Shown here: positions 5,795 through 12,818 of the stretch, one piece after another | How positions within the stretch are numbered: the first letter of the stretch is position 1 | How the letters are laid out: every line of letters starts with the position of its first letter | Assembly (NCBI GenBank): GCA_003024985.2 | Contig: PXIH01S0038296.1 | DNA length: 12,818 nt | Source: Euperipatoides rowelli | Taxonomy: Eukaryota; Onychophora; Udeonychophora; Euonychophora; Peripatopsidae | Direction: 5' to 3' (one strand) | The notes under the pieces: generated by a model | Seen by the model: the letters and a program-made list of their open reading frames with translations, nothing else | The model's database searches: none | What the model was told of the DNA's origin: nothing | Made by a program: the position numbers and the translations under genes

Positions 5795-7100
5795 GAAGTC
5801 GAACTTAATAAATCTACATGCAGGCTTTAACATAAATATAGACTATCCCCAAGAAAGCCTATATTTATGAACGGGGGTCAAATTGTGCCAATTTTATGAT
5901 AAACTCTTAAAAGTGGCTAGAAACCAGCACAATTAGACAAAATGAAGGGGGAGCTAACTAACCTAACAAATACAAACCCGGACCAACCAACTAGAGGCTC
6001 AAGAGTAGAAAGGGGGAGTAAGCCCTTTTTTATCCCTGTCCTGATAGAAAGTAGCAGGCACTACCCCTATCTCGCATACCCAGGAAAGAGAATCTGAAAA
6101 GGGAAGATTAGTTATAGGGGTCATATTCAATATCTTAAGCCTACACACACACACACAAAGGNGAGAAGATAGCAAACACTCATATTTATTTGCTCAAAAT
6201 TAATATAACACCAAATTCCTTTCCCGTAATTTAAAGAATACAAATTAACCCTTTAATTACTTTAGCAATTCAGAAATTGGCAGACATACGCTACAAAGTA
6301 GATAATAAGATAGAAGGATGAGGATGGGGGACATAGCTGGATATAAAATGGCATAAAAGTAAATGTCTTTACCAGAAATAGTCTATTATTGAAAAGTTCA
6401 GCAGGTAGGGAAAAGTTCAAAAGGGGAGGGGAGAAACTAAATCTTGCAATATTAATAAAATAAGTAGAGGCATAAAAATCGGAACTTCTAATATAGGTTA
6501 CTGCATTTATATGATTGAACAGGTTGACCTTCGAATACGAACTACTGCTGTTTATGATGAGGTGTAATCTGTTGTCCTTCTGTTGAGCTGGTCAAATTCA
6601 TCAAATGAGGTAAAGGTTACGCTACATCATCCGGTTCTTCCATCTTACTATTGATTTTAGAATCTTCTTAGATTGAATTTAGAATTGTCAATTTAAACAT
6701 GAAGATCTAGTCGTATTCTGCCCTGAAAAACCCTCAGCAACAACCTTTATAGTTTTTGGTTGCTGTAAGCGTTTTTAGACAGTTTACTCGATCTTGATAG
6801 GTAGCTTTGAATTACATCATTTGTTAATATTCAAATAAAAGACCATCTCTCCAGTAGTAGCGCCCTCAAGTGGTAAAAGTGGAAGTAAGTCTCCAAGATA
6901 TTCTTTCCATCCTATGTTCAAAGAGGTTGCTATAGTAACCGTATTAGAACACATTAAGCTTGCAGTTTTAGTATACTTTCCAGCTAATAAGAGATAATTA
7001 ATAATGTTTATATTGTCGTTAATCTTAATTCTGATACATACTGTATAACTTTCGTTTCAGGTTGACCAAATCCAATTTAGCCCAGTGAAGATAAGGGCAA
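5795..7100. other. Non-coding AT-rich stretch
   Basis: I see no credible gene here. There are several G-rich purine patches (near 5943-5952, 6010-6019 and 6417-6433) that look like polypurine tracts but are not followed by a recognisable LTR. A short CA microsatellite lies at 6143-6156 and an unresolved base at 6162. CAGCAAC..GGTTGCTG (6735-6765) forms a weak hairpin. Confidence 0.4.
6143..6156. repeat. Short CA microsatellite
   Basis: About seven AC dinucleotides, followed shortly by the single ambiguous base at 6162. The repeat may have caused the base-calling problem. Confidence 0.7.
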
Positions 7101-7105
7101 GTTCA

Positions 7106-7128
7106 AAGGGGTGGGGGGGGGGGGGAGG
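7106..7128 (+). repeat. G-rich tract with 13-G run
   Basis: AAAGGGGT is followed by 13 consecutive G (7113-7125), then AGG. It can form G-quadruplexes and stalls polymerases. It looks like a plus-strand polypurine tract followed by CTGTG, but no LTR is evident beyond it. Confidence 0.6.
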
Positions 7129-7246
7129 CTGTGTCCCTTTTACAGTTATAGATAAGGAAGAGAGATGGTAGAACATCAACAAAATCAATAAATTAATAAA
7201 TATTGTAATTAAATAATCCGTTAAGTAAAGATTTAGAAATTATAGG

Positions 7247-7298
7247 AATAAATCTGGAGATTTATTCTGTCATTTGTTAATTTTATCGACAAATGACA
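7247..7298. repeat. Two adjacent hairpins
   Basis: AATAAATC/GATTTATT (7247-7254, 7259-7266, 4-nt loop) is followed directly by TGTCATTTGT/ACAAATGACA (7268-7277, 7289-7298, 11-nt loop). Both are perfect. They lie inside the presumed LTR near a poly(A) signal and could fold in the transcript end. Confidence 0.6.
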
Positions 7299-7409
7299 TA
7301 ACTCCATTCCTATATTGATTCGAAGTTAATTTAATATCCTCTTTGAAAGTTTCTGATGTCTTTAATTAGCAATGAATTACTATAAACTAAAAGACCTGGT
7401 CAATTAAAT

Positions 7410-7517
7410 ATTGTATCACTCGTTAGAAAAAGTTTGAGTGAATTGTTTGTTTGTATCATTCACATTGTATCACTCATGAGAAGAAATTTTGAGTTAATAT
7501 TTATTTGTAAAATTTCA
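7410..7517. repeat. Two-copy 54-bp tandem repeat
   Basis: ATTGTATCACTC begins at 7410 and again at 7464. Each copy continues with a similar GAGAAxAAxTTTGAGT segment and a T/A-rich tail. The copies are diverged. It lies within the presumed 3' LTR, where such repeats are often found in the U3 region. Confidence 0.6.
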
Positions 7518-7786
7518 TGACACTGATTGTACTTATTTTAGTTTAAAAATAATGATTTATCATTAAAAAAAAACTTAAAAAAAAAACAATAAATTTATTA
7601 TAGCTACACTGCTTTGTGTCTCTAAAATTTGAGTGAACAGCTGTATGTAACCGATACAGATTCAACTTAATATTTACAAATTTTTTGTATCTAACAAATT
7701 CAAATTAAAAAATTACAAGAATGAAGAATTATGTACAAGTATTCATTCTGGGTTTCATTGTTTAAATTAAACAGTGAAGTCCCACA

Positions 7787-7797
7787 TTCCTTTTTCC
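7787..7797 (-). promoter_or_regulatory. Candidate polypurine tract
   Basis: GGAAAAAGGAA on the minus strand directly precedes TGTGGGAC. It lies about 220 bp downstream of the integrase stop, as expected for the plus-strand priming site of an LTR retrotransposon. Confidence 0.4.
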
Positions 7798-8017
7798 ATG
7801 GCTGTTTTGAGTTGCTTAGATATCAAAGTTTTGTTCTATTGGCGTTTTATTATCAGCCATATTATTTTTGATATCTGAATTTGTAGCATCAATAATGTCA
7901 TCTTACAGATCTGAGTTAACCGCTGCTGAGGCTCACACCTATATTGATTTGCAAGTAAAGTACGCTTTACTTAAGCATTTATATTGTTCCCTGACCCAGA
8001 AATTTCTATACACTGTG
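7798..8017 (-). other. 3' untranslated part of the retrotransposon
   Basis: Sequence between the integrase end and the candidate polypurine tract. No env-like or other open frame of useful length was seen. Confidence 0.35.
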
Positions 8018-8890
8018 TCATAATTTCCAGCGCCCTCTATTTTTGTTTTTGGCATTAGTAATGGATGCATTTTGTAGGTTGGAAAATACTTCCGATTTTG
8101 CCATCTCCAGTTTTTTCATGATAGCATCAACTAGGTCACTTCTGTCTAAGTTATCCTCATTTTCATTCAGGTTAAATTTGGAAAATACATCGTACTGGTA
8201 GAAACCATAAAAAATGTAGAATGACACTTGTTTTGTGCTACTATGAACGGTCTTATTTATAACCTGCATTAGGTATGGGAGCATGGTGTCCCAGTCTGTA
8301 AATTTTTTATTACAATAGTGTGGGATTAGCTTCAATATTTTGCTCTTAATCCTTTCACTTATCCCGTTTGAGCGGGGCAAAAAACTAGTAGTTGTGGGGC
8401 TTTCTATCCCCAATTTGGCACAAAGGCTTGACATAATGTGCCCAACAAGCTGTGGCCCTCTGTCTGATAGTATAGTTTTTGATCTGCCGTATCGCGTATA
8501 GTTTGTCTCCATATAGTCCTTTGCAATTATGTGCGCCTGTTGGCTGGGTAATGGGCTAACAATCCTCTTGACTGGGTAATGGGCTAACAAAAGTCATTCT
8601 GGAAAAGTGATCTGTGTATGCAATGATATATTTATTCCTTCTTTGTGTTGCTGAAAAGGGTCAAAGAATATCAATATTGACCTTTGACATGCAGGTGGGT
8701 GGGGGTTCGACAGCTTGTATAGGAGCCTTTAGCCTAATTCTATTTCTTCGTTGACATTTTTCACAACTGTCTATGTATGTTCTTATGTCAGCAAACATTT
8801 TATCCCAAGTAAAATTTTTCTTTATTTTATATGACGTCTTTTCGACTGAAAAATGCCCTCCTGTGAGGCTGTCACGATAATAATACAGTA
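8018..8890 (-). pseudogene. Ty3/gypsy integrase, broken
   Basis: Integrase would insert the element's cDNA into the host genome. The amino-terminal zinc finger shows GGHFSVEKT and CEKCQRR (Cys codons at 8763-8765 and 8754-8756), but its first His is replaced by Arg (codon 8874-8876). The catalytic core has Asp in YTDHFSR (8610-8612), Asp in LSDRGPQ (8462-8464) and Glu in GISERIK (8354-8356), the last two 35 residues apart as in the D,D35E family. A TGA at 8661-8663 replaces the Gly expected in the DILGP-type motif. A 28-bp tandem duplication at 8544-8590 shifts the frame between the first and second Asp. The end, to 8018, is acidic then basic. The gene is clearly non-functional. Confidence 0.9.
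8544..8590. repeat. 28-bp tandem duplication inside integrase
   Basis: CTGGGTAATGGGCTAACAA at 8544-8562 is repeated exactly at 8572-8590, a 28-bp offset. The offset is not a multiple of three, so it breaks the integrase frame. The first two catalytic Asp codons are 148 bases apart; less 28 this is 120, a whole number of codons. Confidence 0.85.
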
Positions 8891-9031
8891 CTTCGGTATT
8901 AACGATGTTGGTACTATTGTTCGATATGCTGAAAATTTAATTTACCTAATTGAATTCACTTTATTAAAATTTGATTTTCATCTAAGATATATTTTTCATT
9001 CTCATTTAATTTATTTGCTTTATTTTCTTTA

Positions 9032-9575
9032 TCATTTCCTAACAGACTGGTCTTTTTGTTGTTCATTGAGCATTAATTTGACAGTAATTGGGCGTTTAGA
9101 CGTCTCCAATGCGCATGTATTAATTTCCTCTTGTTCTTGGCTGCGCGAGAGCATGTTAGCAAAGCTATTTAGTTTGCCAGGTTTAATCTCAAAATGGAAG
9201 TCATTTTGTTGAATGCTTATCATCCATCTTGCTACCCTGGAATTAGTATCTTTTAATTCAACCACATAGGTTAATGGCTTATGGTCTGTCATTAATATTA
9301 TTTGATTACAATAAATCATATGCTTAAAGTGATCTAAGGCGAATACAATGGCCAACGTCTCGTGTTCTATCACCGAGTAATTACGTTAGGCTTTATTAAG
9401 CCTATGACTGACTTATGCAATGGTTTGGAAGTCCCCCCCATCGTTTTTTTGTTCCTGGACTGCCCCTAATGATGTGAGAGAAGCATCGTTTTTTATTATA
9501 AATGGCCTGTCATATTTTGGAAAAGCTAACAAAGGTGCAGTTGTTAATTTTTGTTTCAATGTTTGAAACGTGACT
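9032..9575 (-). pseudogene. Ty3/gypsy RNase H, broken
   Basis: RNase H degrades the RNA of the RNA-DNA hybrid during reverse transcription. The first part carries TLKQKLTTAPLLAFPKYD and then KNDAS, where the catalytic Asp is expected, near 9480-9500. The later part reads NYSVIEHETLAIVFALDHF, then TDHKPLTYV (Asp codon 9284-9286) and ARWM, ending in PGKLNSFANMLSR, all hallmark gypsy RNase H motifs. The two parts are in different frames; a run of seven C (9433-9439) lies at the break. Downstream, a tether of basic and acidic residues leads to integrase. Non-functional. Confidence 0.85.
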
Positions 9576-10345
9576 TCTGCATTTTCGTTCCATGTGATGT
9601 GAGTATTACTCTTTTTTAGTAAATCGTATAACGGTGCAGCAATCTCAGCAAAGTTAGTTACTAATTTTCTATAAAAATTTAGGCTACCTAAAAAAGCTCC
9701 TCACTCCTTATACTGTACTAGGTCGAGCCAACTTTTGAATCATGGTCACTGTTTTCTACTGGGAGGCAGCCATTTTTGTCTACCATATGACCCAAGTATT
9801 TAATACTTTCCATAAATAATCAACATTTAGATGGTTTAACTGCCAAATTTAGTTTTTTGAGCGCTGTCCCAATACCTCTTCCAAGGTTTTTAGATGTTCT
9901 TCGATATTAGGCGAATGTATAATGTCGTCGTCTAAATAGACGAACACGTGACCCTTCAAAATGATATCGTGAAGACACACGACCATAATTTTCTCAAAAA
10001 TCACGGCTGGTGTAACGCACCCTTGACAAATGCGGGTAAATGTATACTTGGCGAACGGTACTGAAAAGGCGAGCCTCTTCAGTTAATTTAACGTTGAAAT
10101 AACCGTTATTGAGGTCGAGACTACTAAATATGCACACGCCGCCTAAATTTTCAAGAATGTCCTCTATGTGCATGATCGGATATTGTTCTGTTACAATTTG
10201 TTTATTGATTTTGCGTAGATCAAGACAGACCCTTACTTCTTTCGAATCTTTTTAGGTAAAACTAGTACAGGAGATTGTATGGGCTATGAATTTTCTTTAT
10301 AATATTAGCTTTTTTGAGCTTGTCTAACTGCAATCTTAATAAATC
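9576..10345 (-). pseudogene. Ty3/gypsy reverse transcriptase, broken
   Basis: Reverse transcriptase copies the element RNA to DNA. On the minus strand I read a helical entry (LDKLKKANII, then SPV..LPKK), followed by VRVCLDLRKINKQ, HIEDILENLGG and SSLDLNNGYF, whose Asp (codon 10114-10116) is the first catalytic residue. The YLDD box appears as VYLDDDIIHS (9924-9938). LEEVLG and the thumb region with a KYLGH-type motif follow. A five-T run at 10249-10253 (five A on the coding strand) coincides with a one-base frame slip just after LPKK, and further slips and stops lie between the boxes. The domain order and spacing are those of the gypsy group. Confidence 0.88.
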
Positions 10346-10409
10346 GTATAACGTGTATGTTATATGATATTGGCGTTGGTATATATAGGAATCTAGTTTT
10401 TTAATTTAG

Positions 10410-10600
10410 GCTCATAAGGTGGTATATTCACTCCCGTCATGTTAATCACATTCTCTATCAAGATTTTCTTATGTTTGATTAAAATCTCTTCTAAATTTTG
10501 CTTATGTAACTCACTTAACCCTAATTCTTCTGTTTTAATCAGTTTATTTAGCTCAATGTCTGCTCCACCATTTTTATTACCGGCTAAAATAGTAGGCTCG
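10410..10600 (-). pseudogene. Protease-RT linker of gypsy pol
   Basis: This minus-strand frame has no ATG start but is open across the region. It encodes a charged helical stretch (LSELHKQNLEEILIKHKK) and ends in VNIPPYEPK before a stop near 10410. Such a helical linker with a Pro-rich exit normally precedes the gypsy RT. It belongs to the same pol gene. Confidence 0.6.
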
Positions 10601-10659
10601 CAGCTAATTTCGTCCCTCTTATCTTTTTTGGTTCAAATTTTGGCCTTGATTACCCCTAT

Positions 10660-11075
10660 TATATACATAGAATTTCACCATTCTGTGTTCGCAGTGGATT
10701 ACAGCATCGTAAAACGTACACCAGTCGTAGCCTAGAATCATTTGGAATATCGTCCTTTGTTGCATTTTTACAATACATACGGGTTGGGGATATGTTGCTA
10801 CCGGCTATTCTAATGTTAATTCTCGTTCATATACCTGTCAACGTCTTGTCCGAGACTGGAAATTTGATTGATACCGCCATTTTCTTGCCTTTTAGTTGGT
10901 TCGACCTAACATAATTTTCGTCTACTAAACAATTCTCTGCTCCTTTGTCTAAATGGGCGTATATCTTCCTTCCAAATATTTCTACAGGGATTAGGGGCTT
11001 ATCTTCATAAGTTTCTGAGAAATTTATACAGTAAGTGTCTATTTTTGTTTTATTTTTCTTATACGCATCCACCAT
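10660..11075 (-). pseudogene. Ty3/gypsy retropepsin protease, broken
   Basis: The aspartic protease would cut the gag-pol polyprotein. The first part reads KPLIPVEIFGRKIYAHLDKGAENCLVDE in outline: the active-site triplet is Asp-Lys-Gly (10941-10949) where Asp-Thr/Ser-Gly is required. After a stop and a frame change near 10827, the carboxy-terminal retropepsin signature ILGYDWCTFYDAVI is readable down to about 10660. The catalytic Thr/Ser loss and the frame break both mean it is inactive. It sits between gag and RT as expected. Confidence 0.75.
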
Positions 11076-11132
11076 TTTCTTTCTCGACCCATTTTGATTG
11101 GAATTTTTAAACGCACCCTTATTATTTTTCTT

Positions 11133-11414
11133 TCATTTTTTAGTTTGATTCAAATTTATTTCAATTATTCTATTATTACTATAGTGTTTGGGATTTAATA
11201 ATTTACAATTCTCTACTGGGTTTTTGTTGTTCAAAACTTTCCATAGATTAAACGAAATAAACTTGTGTGGGTAAAAGATTGGGTCACGTGACTTCGCGAT
11301 TTCCAACTCAACATTTTTACTGACAACTTTTATCTTTCCCCTTATCTTACAAACTTTATTACTCTTGCTTTTGTTAGCTAATTTCCAAACTGGACTTTTG
11401 TCTATTATTTTCAC
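11133..11414 (-). pseudogene. Gag-protease spacer, Lys/Asn-rich
   Basis: This open minus-strand frame is in the same register as the gag end and the protease start, separated from them by stops. The product is Lys/Asn/Ile-rich and basic (NKSKSNKVCKIRGKIKV), suiting a nucleocapsid-to-protease linker. No domain was recognised. By position it is part of the element. Confidence 0.5.
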
Positions 11415-11504
11415 CTTGGATCAATTTATCATCTGCTTTAGATGATTCAATTTCAAGTGGCCCGGTTTGCTTATCGATTGATTCAGACCCGACATTCACG
11501 GTAC

Positions 11505-12654
11505 CTACGAATGTTGGGTGTTGGAGTTTAAATTAGTCACACCATCAGTATTATTAGGAATCACACTCGTTAGTTTTGGCTTTTTGTAGCACCTTTGCCC
11601 ATTTTGCCCAGGTATTTTATAAAAGTTACAAAACATTGATGTACGAGCTTTTTCTTTAGCTAGCCTATCCTTATTCTGTTGCGTAAGTTCACTCACTGCT
11701 AACTTTAGTTCTTCCAGCTGTTTAGCGAACAAATTATCAGTACTAGTATTAGTAGCTAAGCTATTAATTGATTTACCATTAGCTTCTAGTAATCTGAACT
11801 TTAACTCAATCTCTTCTATATAGTTCATTCAACCGCTAAATTTGCATGTATGCCTATCTTATATTTTTCGAGTAGCATTTTATGATAAATCCGCCAGGGA
11901 GATACCTGGCTAATGCGAATAATCTCAATCTATTGATTCCGCCATTTTCCGCCCTAAAGCTGTCTCATCTGCTCCCTGCTTACATTTATTAAATAATTTA
12001 CATGTCTGAGCCTTATCTAACTGGAGGGAAAAGAGTTTTCTGAGATCTTGTAATCTTTCCTCTAAAGTCAGAAAGTTTTGACTACCGAGTCCTGCTACAT
12101 ACATAGCTTTAGCCTTTCCGGTAATTCGTTTTTCTAAAATTGAACGTGCCTTTGCTTCTGGCCACTTATATTGCGCATGCAATGCCCTAAATTCGGTTAT
12201 GTAACGTTCAATCTCGAAAACATCACCTTCTAAGATTTGGAAGGGGGCTAATCCGTTGACACGTCATAACCTGTCTGATTTGCCCAACTATCAGATAATT
12301 GACATACCATGTTTATCGGTACTGTATTTTGTTTACAATTACAATGTTGCGCGCATTTGTTTGCAATTTTTGATTATTTAATGGTACTGAATCGTCAACT
12401 TCTAAGATCGAATCGTTATGATTAAATTGAGGTACCTGATCGCTTACATCCTCGTCACTATCCACGTCACTTATATTTAGCGCATCTGATGCATGCTCAC
12501 TAATGACTAAGCTAGGGGTAGATTCGCGCTGAGGAGCCTTTTTCATGTCTACCTGTAAGACCCTTATTGCCTCTTTCATTTCTATCATAGATACATTGAT
12601 TTGCTTGTCTTCAGGGAAGTTGAACTCAATTTCGCTGTCTGCTTCAATGGCCAT
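11505..12654 (-). pseudogene. Ty3/gypsy gag, broken
   Basis: Gag forms the virus-like particle and binds the element RNA. The start ATG is at 12654-12652. The amino-terminal part (to 12313) is acidic. After two frame changes near 12240-12320, the capsid-type region shows EIERYITEFRALHAQYKWPEAKARSILEKR in outline, with the WPE..KA..L....TGKA pattern typical of gypsy capsids (12230-11925). A stop at 11922-11924 and more shifts follow. A coiled-coil-like segment (11828 on) leads to a zinc knuckle, near 11640-11590, with the exact C-x2-C-x4-H-x4-C spacing, but the second Cys is Tyr and the His is Gln. It reads CNFYKIPGQNGQRC. RNA binding would be lost. Confidence 0.8.
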
Positions 12655-12818
12655 TATACAATTGAATTCACTATTTTAGTTATAATAAAAATTAAATAAT
12701 TCCACTTTTAATTAATCCTTTCGATAAGGAATTATTTTTTTGGGATTTTTCAAGTGATTCTGAAATTTTGACTTTAAGGTGGTCTAATAAATATATTCTA
12801 AAACATTTAGGAATAAAC
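12655..12818 (-). other. Leader upstream of gag
   Basis: AT-rich sequence before the gag ATG. The end of the 5' LTR and the primer-binding site should be in or just beyond this stretch, but I could not find a tRNA-complementary TGG..-type site. A TTTATTCCTA at the far right (minus strand) echoes one in the presumed 3' LTR. Confidence 0.3.

Larger units (their letters stand above)
7200..7786 (-). mobile_element. Candidate 3' LTR of the Ty3/gypsy element
   Basis: On the minus strand, downstream of integrase, a purine tract GGAAAAAGGAA (7787-7797) is followed at once by TGTGGGAC (from 7786 down), the pattern of a polypurine tract abutting an LTR start. AATAAA-type signals on this strand occur in the expected region, for example near 7260 and 7505. 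The distal boundary is a guess. A TTTATTCCTA motif here (minus strand, near 7250-7241) also appears at the extreme right of the window, where the 5' LTR tail might be. The matching 5' LTR is not in the window, so this rests on the tract alone. Confidence 0.35.
8018..12654 (-). mobile_element. Degenerate Ty3/gypsy LTR retrotransposon body
   Basis: Minus-strand order is gag, retropepsin, reverse transcriptase, RNase H, integrase. Integrase after RNase H defines Ty3/gypsy (Metaviridae) rather than Ty1/copia. Every domain is recognisable, but each is split by frameshifts or stops. No env was found. The internal region, about 4.6 kb, is near the usual length, so the copy is full but inactive. The 5' LTR and primer-binding site are not recognisable before the window edge. 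Confidence 0.9.

Noticed and set aside
5943-6433. G-rich purine patches as polypurine tracts of a second element
   Set aside because: None is followed by a convincing LTR start, and no coding domains lie upstream in that orientation.
7798-8017. Possible env gene after integrase
   Set aside because: The space is too short and contains no open frame of useful length.
8853-9212. Plus-strand 119-codon frame
   Set aside because: Antisense to RNase H and the integrase zinc finger, whose motifs are unmistakable on the minus strand.
10439-10735. Plus-strand 98-codon frame
   Set aside because: Antisense to the protease end and pol linker; no motif of its own.
1-12818. tRNA, rRNA or CRISPR features
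   Set aside because: No cloverleaf with a GGTTCGA-type arm, no rRNA-like sequence, and the repeats lack regular unique spacers.

Overview
The window looks like AT-rich non-coding DNA of a multicellular animal, probably an invertebrate. The signs are very long compound microsatellites, a decayed Ty3/gypsy LTR retrotransposon, TATA/CCAAT promoters, an ATG in a Kozak context and a GT-AG intron. Nothing bacterial is present. I cannot name the species. A single ambiguous base lies at 6162.

Layout: 1-460 resembles an LTR or stand-alone Pol II promoter, with an octamer motif, a TATA box and a strong hairpin where the transcript would begin. 668-746 is a 79-nt foldback hairpin. 757-1700 and 1949-2050 are microsatellites (TG, AAAGAGA, GGGAGG, GATA). 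2340-3360 is a dense family of GATGCATGATGG repeats with a 48-bp perfect palindrome. 3412-5236, possibly to 5794, holds two unrecognised genes in tandem on the plus strand. 5795-8017 is mostly non-coding and ends in the probable 3' LTR of the retrotransposon. 8018-12654 is the minus-strand Ty3/gypsy body in the order gag, protease, reverse transcriptase, RNase H, integrase; its 5' LTR would lie beyond the right edge.

The retrotransposon is dead. It has stops and frameshifts throughout, a 28-bp tandem duplication inside integrase, and lost key residues in the gag zinc knuckle, the protease active site and the integrase zinc finger.

The most interesting part is the tandem gene pair. Both genes have a CCAAT box about 21-22 bp before a TATA box, a similar sequence between TATA box and presumed start, and a coding track that steps back one frame twice, each time at a TAA stop. 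The sequence around corresponding steps is alike in the two genes. This could be a pair of decayed duplicates, an endogenous DNA-virus-like relic, or genes that really use frameshifting. I cannot decide among these from one sequence, and I recognise neither protein.
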